Positions 44,193 through 53,896 of a stretch of DNA of 64,000 nucleotides are shown piece after piece; the stretch's first letter is position 1; each line of letters opens with the position of its first letter. The position numbers were made by a program, and so were the translations under genes. The notes below the pieces were generated by a model. That model saw only the letters and a list, made by a program, of their open reading frames with translations, was not told the origin of the DNA and did not search any database. Source of the stretch: Thalassospira lucentensis (GTDB taxonomy: Bacteria > Pseudomonadota > Alphaproteobacteria > Rhodospirillales > Thalassospiraceae). The stretch lies in assembly GCF_001613805.1 (NCBI RefSeq), contig NZ_LPVY01000007.1, positions 1 through 64,000 on the forward strand, in the 5' to 3' direction.

Positions 44193-45842
44193 CTATTCAG
44201 CGGCAATCGTCTTGCCGTCTTTTTCCAGCATTTCGCCCTGTTTGCGTTTGGCAAGGATTTCGCGGGCTTTGGCATAGCTTTCATCGTGCCAGAAGATCAG
44301 GCAGCCGTTACAACCACGGCCGCAGCATCCTTTGGTGCCGACGCGAGGTGTGCGGAAAGAGCGTTCTTTCTGGCGGTCATCAAGGGCGGTCTGAAGCGCT
44401 TCGCGTTTGGCGTCATAGCGTTCTTCGTTGCCTTTGCCCATTTCGATCTTGTGGCCTTCCTGATCAAGTTTCAGGCGTTGCCATTCGTCTTCGGACAGGG
44501 CCTTCTCCTTACGCACGATGGTCATCGGCAGGATTTCACGCTTAAGGAATTCGGGGTCTTCCTGTTCAAACAGTGAAAACGGAAGGCGGATGCGCGGATG
44601 GGTATTGGCATGAACCGCTTCGCCGACCTTGCCGGTGGCAGCATCAATGAATTCATACATGCGGATGAAAATGGTCTGGCGTGAACGCGGTGGGACGATT
44701 TCAATGACGTCACCGGGCAGCATGCGGTTTTTGACCGACATAATGAAGGCATCGTCTTCGACTTCCTCGATCATCCCGGCAAATTCCCAATCGGACACAT
44801 TGGTATTGCTGTCATAGCCATGTGCATAATTGGTCAGGCGGCCATCATGGAACGCCAGCGTATAGCCACGGTTCGGGATGGTCGCCAGTTCCTTCATATA
44901 TTCTTCGGCAGACCAGTTTTCAGGGTCTTTGTACCAGTCATCAATCGCCATGCGATAGGCACGTGCCACCAACCCTGCATAATAGGGGCTTTTGCCGCGG
45001 CCTTCGACCTTGAGGCTGTCGACACCGATTTTCAGGTAATCTTCAAGCTTCGGCATGATGCAAAGATCGCGCGAATTCAGGATGTAGGAACCGCGTTCGT
45101 CTTCCTGAATTTCCATCAGTTCACCCGGACGCATGTCTTCTTCAAGGAAGAAGTCAAACATTTCGAGGTTTTCCTCGGTCAGTTTGAGTTCCTTGACCGT
45201 GCCGTCCTTGAGCTTCATGTGGACTTTGTATTTCCAGCGGCACGAATTGGCGCATGCGCCCTGATTGGCGCCGCGTTCGGCCATGAAGTTCGACAGCAGG
45301 CAACGCCCGGAATAGGTCATGCACATCGAGCCATGCACGAAGGCCTCGATCTTGATGTCCTGGCATTTGGCGCGGATTTCAGTCAGTTCCTCGTAGGAAA
45401 CCTCACGGCCCAGAACGACCAGTTTGGCACCGATACTTTGCCAGAATTTGACCGACTGCCATGAACAGACATTAGCCTGTGTCGAAACATGCAGGTCAAG
45501 TTCCGGGGCATGTTCACGGACAAACATGAAAACACCGGGATCGGCAACGATCAGCCCGTCCGGGCGGACCTTGCGCACGGTGTCGACATATTCTGGCAGC
45601 TTGTCGATATCCTTGTTATGCGAAAACAGGTTCAGCGTCAGATAAACGCGAACGCCATGTTCATGGGCAAATTCGATCCCTTCGACCACATCTTCAAGCG
45701 ACATCTGGCTTTTGACCCGAAGCGACAGGTCCGGCGTGCCCATATAAACCGCGTCAGCCCCATAAAGGACGGCGACTTTCAGTTTTTCGAGCGAGCCGGC
45801 GGGCATCAGCAATTCGGAACGACGCGATTGATTACTCATCAC
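44193..45842 (-). CDS. U32 family protein, tRNA 5-hydroxyuridine modification type (TrhP/YegQ-like)
   Basis: 549 aa. N-terminal TIM-barrel-like core: ELLMPAGSLEKLKVAVLYGADAVY, HVSTQANVCSWQSVKFW, EAFVHGSMCMTYSGRCLLSNFMAERGANQGACANSCRW, with the four family cysteines that probably bind an iron-sulfur cluster. A C-terminal beta domain is followed by an extra cysteine cluster GCCGRGCNGC near residue 505. U32 proteins of this class make the prephenate-dependent ho5U34 modification of tRNA; peptidase is a historical label. Start could be either of two adjacent ATGs. The extra cluster lengthens it relative to YegQ (~453 aa). Confidence 0.9.
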   Translation of the reverse strand: MMSNQSRRSELLMPAGSLEKLKVAVLYGADAVYMGTPDLSLRVKSQMSLEDVVEGIEFAHEHGVRVYLTLNLFSHNKDIDKLPEYVDTVRKVRPDGLIVADPGVFMFVREHAPELDLHVSTQANVCSWQSVKFWQSIGAKLVVLGREVSYEELTEIRAKCQDIKIEAFVHGSMCMTYSGRCLLSNFMAERGANQGACANSCRWKYKVHMKLKDGTVKELKLTEENLEMFDFFLEEDMRPGELMEIQEDERGSYILNSRDLCIMPKLEDYLKIGVDSLKVEGRGKSPYYAGLVARAYRMAIDDWYKDPENWSAEEYMKELATIPNRGYTLAFHDGRLTNYAHGYDSNTNVSDWEFAGMIEEVEDDAFIMSVKNRMLPGDVIEIVPPRSRQTIFIRMYEFIDAATGKVGEAVHANTHPRIRLPFSLFEQEDPEFLKREILPMTIVRKEKALSEDEWQRLKLDQEGHKIEMGKGNEERYDAKREALQTALDDRQKERSFRTPRVGTKGCCGRGCNGCLIFWHDESYAKAREILAKRKQGEMLEKDGKTIAAE

Positions 45843-46033
45843 TTGCGGGTCTTTTCTTTTGGGTACGGGAATCTCTCTGTCCGTCGGAATTCAATGATCC
45901 GGCGGTGAATTTGCGCGTGTCATATCACAATCGCACAACGCTTGCCGATCAAAATCGCACATTTCACCGTAATTGCAAAGCAGACCCGATGACCGGCAGC
46001 CATGAATGGCTTGCATAAGGGATGTGAAATTAT

Positions 46034-46081
46034 ATGACTTGTGGTCATTTGTGAATTTAATATATATTACTTACTATATAT
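46034..46081. promoter_or_regulatory. Candidate MarR operators
   Basis: ATGAC-5-GTCAT (46034-46048) and an AT-rich imperfect palindrome around 46061-46081 lie 30-77 bp upstream of the marR start. MarR repressors usually bind such palindromes in their own promoter. The 268-bp gap to the U32 gene has no gene. Confidence 0.4.
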
Positions 46082-46110
46082 CAACCAATCTAATTTGACA
46101 GAGGCACCCA

Positions 46111-46605
46111 TTGGCGTCTTTTAGCGATCCAAAACAGAATATCGGCTTCCTGATGAAGGACGTGACCCGCCTGATGCGGCGTAATTTCATGCGTCATGCT
46201 GGTGATTTCGGCCTGACGCAGGCGCAGATGCAGGCCATGGCCTATGTCGCGCGCAAGGAAGGCATCCGGCAGGTCGCCTTGGCAGAAATGCTCGAAATCC
46301 AGCCCATCACGACGGCGCGTCTGATCGACAAGCTGGTCGAGGAAGGGCTGGTTGAACGCCGTCCGGACCCCGATGATCGTCGTGCGGTGCAGCTTTATGT
46401 AACCGCAAAGGCAACCGAGTTGCTGGAACGGATCATGGTTGTTGCGGCATCTGCCCGCGAAGAGGCGATGATCGGTATCACGCCGGAAATGCAGGAAATG
46501 CTGATTTCCGTTCTTGGAAAGATGCATGAAAACCTGATGGTGGCCGAACCGCGACAGAAAACGCCCGAAAGCGCCCCCACCAAAACGAAAAAGTCAAAAG
46601 ACTGA
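46111..46605 (+). CDS. MarR-family regulator of the EmrAB-type pump
   Basis: 164 aa with a TTG start 6 nt after GAGG. Winged HTH: GLTQAQMQAMAYVARKEGIRQVALAEMLEIQPITTARLIDKLVEEGLVERRPDPDDRRAVQLYVT, including the DDRR wing. A Lys/Pro-rich tail (QKTPESAPTKTKKSKD) extends beyond the typical ~145 aa. It is followed 16 bp later by the adaptor gene, so it almost certainly autoregulates the efflux operon in response to a small aromatic or xenobiotic ligand. Confidence 0.93.
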   Translation: MASFSDPKQNIGFLMKDVTRLMRRNFMRHAGDFGLTQAQMQAMAYVARKEGIRQVALAEMLEIQPITTARLIDKLVEEGLVERRPDPDDRRAVQLYVTAKATELLERIMVVAASAREEAMIGITPEMQEMLISVLGKMHENLMVAEPRQKTPESAPTKTKKSKD

Positions 46606-46621
46606 AGCAAGGCCCTGTATC

Positions 46622-47767
46622 ATGACCGAGAAAAATGAAAATGCTGGCGCATCTGCTGGTAACGAACAGAATGTTGCCAAACGCAAGAAGCACTGGTTGC
46701 GTCCCGTATTGCTTCTGGCCGGACCACTTGCGGTGATTGTCGGCGGGGCATACTGGTATTATTCCGGCGGGCGGTTTGTCGGCACGGAAAACGCCTATAT
46801 CCATGCCGATATGGTTGCGATCAGTCCGCAGATTGACGGACCGATCAGCGAAATCCTGATCCATGAAAACCAGCGGGTGGAAAAGGGAGACGTCTTGTTT
46901 CGCATTGATCCGCGCCCCTATCAGATTGCAGTTGAACGTGCACATGCCAACCTTGCCGCCACTGCGCAGGAGATTGAGGCGCTGAAGCAAAGCTATGAAG
47001 AGCTTCAGGGCAGTCTTGAACTGGCGAAGATCAATCTGGATTTTGCCAAAAAGAAATATGACCGGCAGGCGGCATTGCGCAAAAGCAATGTCGCGTCGCA
47101 GGCATCCTTTGACGAAGCCCAAAATGCGCTTTTGGCAGCAAAGCAGCGCATCGTCCTTGATCAGCGGGCGATGAAAACCACATTGGCGAAGCTCGGCGGA
47201 AATTACGACACACCGATTACGGATTTGCCGCAATATCAGCAGGCCAAATACGCGCTTGATCAGGCCGAACTTGATCTTGCCCATACCGAAATTACCGCCC
47301 CGTTCCGCGGTGTGATCAGCAACAAACCCGAAGAAGGTGCCTATGCCAAGGCAGGGCAGGCGATGGCGAGCCTTGTTTCGAGCGATGCCGTATGGATTGA
47401 TGCCAATTTCAAGGAAGTTGATCTGACTTATCTTGAACCGGGACAGGAAGCCGAGATTTCGGTCGATGCCTATCCGGGCAAGGTCTGGCACGGTGTGGTT
47501 CATTCGGTTGCCCCGGCTACCGGTGCAGAATTTTCGGTGATTCCAGCCCAGAATGCGACGGGCAACTGGGTGAAGGTCGTGCAACGGGTCCCGGTGCGGA
47601 TCGCCGTTGACATTGAAAATGGCGGTCCTGAATTGCGGGCTGGCATGAGCACCGAGGTCGAGGTGGATACCCATCACAAACGCGAACTGCCGGCCTTTGC
47701 CGCCGCCGCACTTGGCTGGATCGGGATCAATCAGGCCGAAGCTGGTACCGAAGGGGCCGTGCAATGA
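46622..47767 (+). CDS. EmrA-type membrane fusion protein
   Basis: 381 aa: cytoplasmic N-terminus, membrane anchor at ~24-46 (PVLLLAGPLAVIVGGAYWYY), HlyD biotinyl-lipoyl domain (GTENAYIHADMVAISPQIDGPISEILIHENQRVEKGDVLFRIDPRPY), a long coiled-coil hairpin at ~100-200 and a beta-barrel domain (TEITAPFRGVISNKPEEGAYAKAGQAM). It links the MFS pump encoded next to an outer-membrane duct located elsewhere. Stop and start overlap by 4 bp with emrB. Confidence 0.93.
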   Translation: MTEKNENAGASAGNEQNVAKRKKHWLRPVLLLAGPLAVIVGGAYWYYSGGRFVGTENAYIHADMVAISPQIDGPISEILIHENQRVEKGDVLFRIDPRPYQIAVERAHANLAATAQEIEALKQSYEELQGSLELAKINLDFAKKKYDRQAALRKSNVASQASFDEAQNALLAAKQRIVLDQRAMKTTLAKLGGNYDTPITDLPQYQQAKYALDQAELDLAHTEITAPFRGVISNKPEEGAYAKAGQAMASLVSSDAVWIDANFKEVDLTYLEPGQEAEISVDAYPGKVWHGVVHSVAPATGAEFSVIPAQNATGNWVKVVQRVPVRIAVDIENGGPELRAGMSTEVEVDTHHKRELPAFAAAALGWIGINQAEAGTEGAVQ

Positions 47768-49317
47768 ATGCAGCCGCCACGGCGGCCAGCGAGACCACGC
47801 CGCTTGAACGCGGTCTGACCACCGTTTCGATCATGCTTGCGACGATCATGCAGGCACTTGATACCACTATTGCAAACGTTGCCCTGCCGCATATGCAGGG
47901 TAGTATGGCCGCCACCCAGGATCAGATTTCCTGGGTGCTGACATCCTATATCGTTGCCGCCGCGATCATGACGCCACCGACGGGCTTTCTGGCGTCACGG
48001 TTTGGTCGCAAGAAGTTGTTTCTGGTGTCTGTCACCGGTTTTACCATTGCCTCCATGTTGTGCGGGGCGGCTGTTTCCCTGCCGGAAATGGTTGTGTTTC
48101 GCTTGTTGCAAGGTGCGTTTGGTGCCGGGTTGGTTCCGCTGTCGCAGGCAGTTTTGCTTGATACATACCCCAAAGAAAAGCATGGCTCGGCCATGGCGAT
48201 GTGGGGCATGGGTGTGATGCTAGGCCCGATCCTTGGACCGACACTGGGCGGGTATTTGACCGAGTATTACAATTGGCGCTGGGTGTTTTACATCAATCTG
48301 CCCGTTGGTCTTTTGGCCCTTGGCGGGATCATGGCCTTTGTGCCCGAAACCGATAAACGAAAAGGGCTTTCATTTGACTGGTTCGGCTTTGCGTTGCTGA
48401 GCCTTTCGATTGGCGCGTTGCAGATGATGCTTGATCGCGGGGAAAGCCAGAATTGGTTTTCGTCGTCGGAAATCCTGATTGAAACGGCCTTGGCGGCGGT
48501 GTGCCTTTATATGTTTATCGTGCATATGTTTACGGCCAGAAATCCGTTTCTGGAGCCGGGGCTGTTTGCGGACCGGAACTTTGTTATCGGGTTGTTCTTT
48601 ATCTTTATCGTCGGTGTGGTGTTGCTTGCGACATTGGCATTATTGCCGCCGTTCTTGCAAAATCTGATGGGATATCCAGTGGTGACGGCAGGGATGCTGC
48701 TTGCGCCGCGCGGGGTTGGCACGATGATCGCCATGATGCTTGTCGGGCGGTTGATCGGCAAAATCGATATCCGGCTTCTGATCCTGTTTGGCCTGTTCAT
48801 GACAGCCTTGTCACTTTACCAGATGATGGGCTTTACGACCGAGGTCAGCGAATTCACGATCATCCGCACCGGGATCATTCAGGGGATCGGGCTCGGCTTT
48901 ATTTTCGTGCCGCTCAGCACGATTACCTTTGCCACCCTTGATCCGCATTATCGGACCGAGGGTACGGCGATGTTCAGCCTGATGCGCAATATCGGATCAA
49001 GCATCGGCATTTCAGTGATGACCACGATGCTGACGCAGAATACCCAAGTGATGCATGCAAGCCTTGCCGCGACCCTGACGCCATTCCGGATGGCGCTGCA
49101 AAGCCCGTGGCTGCCCGAAACTTGGGACTGGCAGAGTGCGACCGGTGCAGTCACCCTTAATCAGGTTGTGACAGCACAGGCCAATACGGTTGCCTATCTG
49201 AATGATTTTCAGGCGATGATGTGGATCGTGATTGCAGTGGTGCCCTTGCTGCTTTTGATGCAGGGGCCAAAGCGCAAGGCACCGTCTCGTGACGAGCATA
49301 TGGAAGTTATGGAATAG
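47764..49317 (+). CDS. EmrB-type DHA2 multidrug MFS exporter
   Basis: 517 aa, 14 membrane segments. MFS motifs: LDTTIANVALPHMQGSM (motif D1), GFLASRFGRKKLFL (motif A), LLQGAFGAGLVPLSQAVLLD, and MWGMGVMLGPILGPTLGGYLTEYYNWRWVFYINLPVG (motif C and the DHA2 WRW/NxPxG block). It exports hydrophobic toxicants with the EmrA partner. It is translationally coupled to emrA and closed by a strong terminator. Confidence 0.95.
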   Translation: MNAAATAASETTPLERGLTTVSIMLATIMQALDTTIANVALPHMQGSMAATQDQISWVLTSYIVAAAIMTPPTGFLASRFGRKKLFLVSVTGFTIASMLCGAAVSLPEMVVFRLLQGAFGAGLVPLSQAVLLDTYPKEKHGSAMAMWGMGVMLGPILGPTLGGYLTEYYNWRWVFYINLPVGLLALGGIMAFVPETDKRKGLSFDWFGFALLSLSIGALQMMLDRGESQNWFSSSEILIETALAAVCLYMFIVHMFTARNPFLEPGLFADRNFVIGLFFIFIVGVVLLATLALLPPFLQNLMGYPVVTAGMLLAPRGVGTMIAMMLVGRLIGKIDIRLLILFGLFMTALSLYQMMGFTTEVSEFTIIRTGIIQGIGLGFIFVPLSTITFATLDPHYRTEGTAMFSLMRNIGSSIGISVMTTMLTQNTQVMHASLAATLTPFRMALQSPWLPETWDWQSATGAVTLNQVVTAQANTVAYLNDFQAMMWIVIAVVPLLLLMQGPKRKAPSRDEHMEVME

Positions 49318-49325
49318 GCCAAATC

Positions 49326-49356
49326 AAGCCCCCTGCGCGAAAGGCAGGGGGCTTTT
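49326..49356. terminator. Terminator between emrB and the AGCS symporter gene
   Basis: AAGCCCCCTGC / GCAGGGGGCTT with a 7-nt loop and a T-run, located between convergent genes. Confidence 0.92.
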
Positions 49357-49370
49357 GGTTTGATCGTGGG

Positions 49371-50918
49371 TCAGGCTTCTGCTTCGGCAGCAGCGGATTT
49401 GTCGACTTTGCGGATTTCGCCACGGTCGATTTTGGCCCAGTATTGGTCCACTTCGCCGCGTACGACCGACATCAGCAGATAAAGGCCAATGACGTTCGGA
49501 ATGGCCATGGCAAAGATCATGGAATCCGAGAAGTCAATCACGGGACCGAGGCTCATGCTTGCCCCCACGATGACACACAGGCAGAAGAACAGCTTGAAGA
49601 TGATCTCCTTGCCTTTGCCTTCTCCCACAAGATAGGTCCAGGCTTTCAGGCCGTAATAGGACCATGACAGCATGGTTGAAAAGGCAAACAGGACCACGGC
49701 AAGTGCCAGTACCAGAGGAAACCATGTAAAGGCTGATGCAAATGCCGCCGATGTCAGTTCAACACCGGTCAGGCCGGAATTGAGTTCGCCGCTGATGGTA
49801 ATGACAAGGGCGGTCATGGTGCAGATCACAACAGTATCGATAAACGGTTCAAGCAGGGCGACATAACCCTCTGTCACCGGTTCCTTGGTGCGAACTGCCG
49901 AATGGGCGATGGCAGCTGAACCAATACCGGCCTCGTTGGAAAAGGCTGCACGTTTGAAGCCCTGGATCAAGGCCCCGACAACGCCACCGGCCACACCGGC
50001 CCCGGTAAAGGCCCCAACGAAAATGTCGCTAAACGCCTGACCGACCATGCCGATATTGCTGATGATAATAACCAGCCCGGCGGTGACATAAATGACAGCC
50101 ATGAAAGGCACGATTTTTTCGGTGACCTTGGCAATCGATTTGATGCCGCCAATGATGACCGAGCCAACGATGACGGCCATGATCAGGCCGAATAGCCAGC
50201 CGCTTCCGGCAAGGAAGCTGTTTTCACCACCGGTAACATTGACGACCTGCTGGAAGGCCTGATTGGCCTGAAACATATTGCCGCCGCCAACGGCACCACC
50301 GATGCAGCAGATCGAAAAGAGGATGGCGAGCGCCTTGCCCAGTCCGGGTTTGCCTTTTTCAGCCAAGCCTTTGGACAGATAATACATAGGCCCGCCCGAT
50401 ACGCGACCATCGGGATATTCATTGCGATATTTGACCCCTAATGTGCATTCGGTGAATTTCGACGCCATGCCCATCAAACCGGCAAGAATCATCCAGAATG
50501 TCGCCCCCGGTCCGCCGATGGAAACCGCGACGGCAACACCGGCAATATTGCCAAGGCCAACGGTACCTGACAGGGCCGTTGCCAATGCCTGAAAATGCGA
50601 AACTTCGCCCGCGTCATCGGGATGTGAATAATCACCTTTCACCAATGCAATCGCATGGCCGAATTTGCGGAATTGCACGAAGCCGAAATAAAGCGTGAAA
50701 ATAGCGGCGGCAATCACAAGCCAGCCGACGATCAGCGGGAAATCATTCCCCGCGATGGGGACGGAATAGAAAATTGTACCGGCAATGACATTTGAGATCG
50801 GCGCAACGGTTTCGTTGATGCGCTGGTCAAGCGACCCTTCCTGCGCCATCGCCATGAAGGGAAGAATAGTCGCCGTTATGCCGGCGGCCCACGCCGGGAC
50901 TCTGTACTGGCAAGACAT
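49371..50918 (-). CDS. Sodium:alanine/glycine symporter (AGCS family)
   Basis: 515 aa. An N-terminal segment ending PFMAMA looks like a cleavable signal or first helix; about ten more membrane helices follow. AGCS blocks: [72 protein letters not shown], and [54 protein letters not shown]. It imports alanine, glycine or similar amino acids with sodium, a sign of marine habit. It is followed upstream on the same strand by a UspA gene. Confidence 0.94.
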   Translation of the reverse strand: MSCQYRVPAWAAGITATILPFMAMAQEGSLDQRINETVAPISNVIAGTIFYSVPIAGNDFPLIVGWLVIAAAIFTLYFGFVQFRKFGHAIALVKGDYSHPDDAGEVSHFQALATALSGTVGLGNIAGVAVAVSIGGPGATFWMILAGLMGMASKFTECTLGVKYRNEYPDGRVSGGPMYYLSKGLAEKGKPGLGKALAILFSICCIGGAVGGGNMFQANQAFQQVVNVTGGENSFLAGSGWLFGLIMAVIVGSVIIGGIKSIAKVTEKIVPFMAVIYVTAGLVIIISNIGMVGQAFSDIFVGAFTGAGVAGGVVGALIQGFKRAAFSNEAGIGSAAIAHSAVRTKEPVTEGYVALLEPFIDTVVICTMTALVITISGELNSGLTGVELTSAAFASAFTWFPLVLALAVVLFAFSTMLSWSYYGLKAWTYLVGEGKGKEIIFKLFFCLCVIVGASMSLGPVIDFSDSMIFAMAIPNVIGLYLLMSVVRGEVDQYWAKIDRGEIRKVDKSAAAEAEA

Positions 50919-50972
50919 GAGAACTCTCCGATTTTGATTGTTTTATGTTTTTGACTGCAAACCCGGTGGTGT

Positions 50973-51419
50973 TCAGGGCACTACGGTAACGGGCACGGGA
51001 CTGGCCTGAACCAGTGTCAGGGCAAGGCTGCCCAGTAATCGCGCGCCAAGGGCTGTGCCGCCCTTTCGACCAAGGACGATCTGTGTGGCTTTCTTTTCCT
51101 TGGCGATCTGGCAGATCAGTTCGCCGGAATGGCCGTATCTGACCTCGTAGGTCATTGGGATATTGCGGTCGGTAAAAACACGAAGTGCCGGGGCAAGGGT
51201 GGCCTCGGCACGGGAAAGTTCTTCGGTTCGGCGTTGATGGCGTTCTTCAAGTTCCTGGGCCGACAGAAAGCTGTATGGCGACCATTCCAGAACATAGATG
51301 ACATGTACCGGGCATCCTTCGGCGGCGGCCCGGTTGGCGGTAAATTGAACCGCGCGGTATGCTGCCTCTGTCCCGTCATAGCCAATCAGGATCGGCTTCA
51401 CGGATGGTGTCTGTGACAT
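50973..51419 (-). CDS. Universal stress protein (UspA family)
   Basis: 148 aa from the ATG beginning MSQTPSVKP. UspA fold with ATP-binding signature G-x2-G-x9-G-S (GRKGGTALGARLLGSLA) and the N-terminal ILIGYDGTEAAYRAVQFT with the conserved Asp. It probably binds ATP and assists survival under stress. It may be expressed with the symporter gene 54 bp downstream. Confidence 0.9.
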   Translation of the reverse strand: MSQTPSVKPILIGYDGTEAAYRAVQFTANRAAAEGCPVHVIYVLEWSPYSFLSAQELEERHQRRTEELSRAEATLAPALRVFTDRNIPMTYEVRYGHSGELICQIAKEKKATQIVLGRKGGTALGARLLGSLALTLVQASPVPVTVVP

Positions 51420-51666
51420 GGTGAAGTCCCTTTTTGCGATAGTTGTTCGTTGTCGGTTTTCCACTCCCGTTACGCCGGACTTGATCCGGTCTTGCCGACA
51501 TCCGCTGGTCGCTGACGCCTGTGCGACCCGGGCCAGCGGTTTGCTGCCGTTGGTTAATGATACGACTTTATGACAGGTTGTTTTTCCTAAAGTTGATTTG
51601 ATCGATGGGTAATTTCACTTATTATTTTAGTTATAATAGGAAATTTAATTACATTAGAGGTGCCAA

Positions 51667-52122
51667 ATGGGTGTTTTGGACAAGATTGATCTGGCGGTTC
51701 TGCGCGAAGTTGCTGTGAATGGCCGGATTACGGTTACGGATCTGGCGCATCGCGTCGGACTATCGAAAACACCCTGTGCCCTGCGTCTGCGACGGCTGGA
51801 AGAAAGTGAACACATCCTTGGTTATCGGGCGATCCTTCATCCGGAAAAAATGGGGGCCAGCCATATTGCGTTTGTTCAGGTGATCCTGACCGATACCAAG
51901 ACCGAGGCGCTTAATGCATTCAACAAGGCCGTGCGGGACGTGCCTGAAATAGAGCAATGCCACATGATCGCGGGGGCGTTTGATTACCTGATCAAGGTGC
52001 GCAGCCGCGATATTGGTGATTATCGCCGCGTGCTGGGCGAGAAGATTTCTGAACTGCCATATGTGTCGCACACATCGACCTTTGTTGTGATGGAAGCAGT
52101 CAAGGACAGCTATTCGTTATAG
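51667..52122 (+). CDS. Lrp/AsnC-family transcriptional regulator
   Basis: 151 aa. N-terminal HTH (VLREVAVNGRITVTDLAHRVGLSKTPCALRLRRLEESEHILGYRAIL) followed by a RAM (AsnC ligand) domain with IAFVQVILTDTKTEALNAFNKAV and ECHMIAGAFDYLIKV-like EQCHMIAGAFDYLIKVRSRDIGDYRRVL. The C-terminal TFVVMEAVKD is typical of PutR/BkdR-like members that sense amino acids. Neighbouring targets could be the AGCS symporter or preT; the divergent 247-bp gap to uspA is the likely control region. Confidence 0.92.
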   Translation: MGVLDKIDLAVLREVAVNGRITVTDLAHRVGLSKTPCALRLRRLEESEHILGYRAILHPEKMGASHIAFVQVILTDTKTEALNAFNKAVRDVPEIEQCHMIAGAFDYLIKVRSRDIGDYRRVLGEKISELPYVSHTSTFVVMEAVKDSYSL

Positions 52123-52198
52123 CCTTCTGGCGACGAAAGCGCAAAAGCGACAGAAATGCAGGATAAAACTGCAAGTTTAATAACCTGTATTTTTAATC

Positions 52199-52214
52199 TT
52201 GACCAAATGATCAG
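52199..52214. promoter_or_regulatory. RutR-like box upstream of preT
   Basis: TTGACCAAATGATCAG differs at two of the defined positions from the RutR consensus TTGACCA-2-TGGTCAA. A second box lies before the tetR gene at 58155. It is 307 bp upstream of the preT start. Confidence 0.55.
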
Positions 52215-52249
52215 GATTGGACATGCTGTATCTGTCAGAGAGAGGCATC

Positions 52250-52510
52250 TGTACGCGCTATCAAACGGGAATAACCCGAACTTCATAAAAGCGCGGCAGA
52301 TCAAATACTGGGAAACAGTTCGGCGGTAAGCCGGACGGATACGCCAAGAATGTCATTGATAGAAGACCCAGAGTTGGTCGGGCCCGCCCGTTCACATGCG
52401 CCATAAATCCATCCGAAGCCCTTTGCGGCTTCCAGCGCGGCTGGTCTTTTGAGGATGCCATTCTTGTTTTGTCTCTCGCTGACGCCAGGAGAGGACGCCT
52501 TTTTGGCAGG
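52250..52510. repeat. Possible dispersed intergenic element before preT
   Basis: The 398-bp gap 52123-52520 holds no recognised gene. This part is open on the minus strand in two frames (66 and 79 codons), yet neither peptide has a recognised fold or ribosome-binding site, and base use differs from neighbours. The pattern would suit a repeated intergenic element or a decayed gene, but only a genome comparison could tell. Confidence 0.25.
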
Positions 52511-52520
52511 GAGACAAAAC
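52466..52520 (+). promoter_or_regulatory. Inverted repeat overlapping the preT ribosome-binding site
   Basis: GTTTTGTCTC (52466-52475) and GAGACAAAAC (52511-52520) are perfect 10-bp complements. The right arm ends directly at the preT ATG and includes part of its AGGGAGA ribosome-binding site. An inner GCCA/TGGC pair (52484-52487, 52504-52507) allows an extended hairpin that would hide the initiation site. Confidence 0.6.
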
Positions 52521-53876
52521 ATGACCATCTTGCAGGGCAAGCAAGTTTCGAAATCAGGTGCGATCCATGGTGTTGGCCATAACGACGCTGATGACGGCTT
52601 TTCCGATCTGCATCCGCCTTATTCCACCTTGCAGGCCATGGCCGAAAGCAATCGCTGCCTGTATTGCTATGATGCGCCGTGCGTTACAGCATGCCCGACA
52701 TCAATCGATATTCCGGGCTTCATCCGCAAAATCAGCACCGGAAACCCGGACGGGGCGGCCAAAACCATCCTGTCGGCCAATATCATGGGTGGCACCTGTG
52801 CACGTGCCTGCCCGACGGAAGTACTGTGCGAACAGGCCTGCGTGCGTAATGTGTCCGAAGATGTCGCGGTTGAAATCGGCAGTCTGCAGCGTTTTGCGGT
52901 TGATCACCTGATGGCGCGCGATGAATTGCCCCATCCGTTCAAACGGGCCCCCCTGACCGGTAAACAGATTGCGGTGGTCGGTGCCGGTCCGGCGGGGCTT
53001 TCATGCGCGCATCGCGCGGCGATGCTGGGCCATGATGTGACGGTGTTTGAGGCCAAGGCAAAGCCGGGCGGGCTTAATGAATATGGTCTTGCGGCGTACA
53101 AAATGACCAATGATTTCGCCCAGCGCGAGGTTGAATTCCTTTTGGGCATTGGCGGCATCCGGATCGAGTATGGCAAGGCGCTTGGCCGTGACATCCGTCT
53201 TGGGGCTTTGCGTGACGGATATGATGCGGTGTTTGTTGGGGTCGGGCTTGGCGCGACCAACGAACTTGGCCTGCCGGGAGAGGCATTTGATGGTGTCGAT
53301 GACGCGATTGCCTTTATCGAGCAACTTCGCCAGACCGAACCGAAATCCGACATGCCGGTTGGCAATAATGTGATCGTGATCGGCGGTGGCAACACTGCAG
53401 TTGATGCCGCCATTCAGGCCAAACGCCTTGGTGCCGACGAAGTCACATTGGTCTATCGCCGTGGGGCCGAACATATGTCGGCGACCGAATATGAACAGGA
53501 ACTGGCCAAGATCAATGGCGTGGTTGTGCGCCACTGGGCCAAGCCGATTGCGATCAAGGCCAATGGTAAACTGATCGGAATGGAGTTCGAGAAAACGGAA
53601 CTTCGGGACGGTAAGCTTGTCGGTACCGGCGAGAAATTTGAAATCCGTGCCGATCAGATCCTGAAGGCCATCGGGCAGAAAATCAAAACAGATGACCTTG
53701 CCGGAATGGAAATTGCCGGGGGCAAGATCGTGGTCGATGAAAATTACCAGACAACCGCCTCTGGCATCTTTGCCGGTGGGGATTGCATCAAAAGTGGCGA
53801 GGACCTGACAGTCCAGTCGGTCGAAGACGGCAAACAGGCCGCAATTGCCATCGATGCGTTCCTTAAAACCGCATAA
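52521..53876 (+). CDS. preT: NAD-dependent dihydropyrimidine dehydrogenase subunit PreT
   Basis: 451 aa from the ATG after AGGGAGA. An N-terminal GltD-like Fe-S domain has cysteines at 46, 49, 54, 58 (CLYCYDAPCVTAC) and 93, 97, 103, 107 (CARACPTEVLCEQAC). It is followed by FAD-binding GAGPAGLS at 154-161 and NAD(H)-binding GGGNTAVDAA near 298. The product passes electrons from NADH to PreA, reducing uracil and thymine to the dihydro forms in the first step of reductive pyrimidine catabolism. preA starts 20 bp downstream. Confidence 0.93.
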   Translation: MTILQGKQVSKSGAIHGVGHNDADDGFSDLHPPYSTLQAMAESNRCLYCYDAPCVTACPTSIDIPGFIRKISTGNPDGAAKTILSANIMGGTCARACPTEVLCEQACVRNVSEDVAVEIGSLQRFAVDHLMARDELPHPFKRAPLTGKQIAVVGAGPAGLSCAHRAAMLGHDVTVFEAKAKPGGLNEYGLAAYKMTNDFAQREVEFLLGIGGIRIEYGKALGRDIRLGALRDGYDAVFVGVGLGATNELGLPGEAFDGVDDAIAFIEQLRQTEPKSDMPVGNNVIVIGGGNTAVDAAIQAKRLGADEVTLVYRRGAEHMSATEYEQELAKINGVVVRHWAKPIAIKANGKLIGMEFEKTELRDGKLVGTGEKFEIRADQILKAIGQKIKTDDLAGMEIAGGKIVVDENYQTTASGIFAGGDCIKSGEDLTVQSVEDGKQAAIAIDAFLKTA

Positions 53877-53896
53877 GCCAGAAAGGGAGAGAGAAA

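Noticed and set aside
44193-45842. Peptidase assignment for the U32 protein
   Set aside because: The cysteine pattern and core fit the tRNA-hydroxylation branch; no catalytic protease residues are evident.
46478-47764. 428-codon frame antisense to emrA
   Set aside because: The sense strand encodes a full EmrA with canonical motifs and 4-bp coupling to emrB; the antisense peptide is not protein-like.
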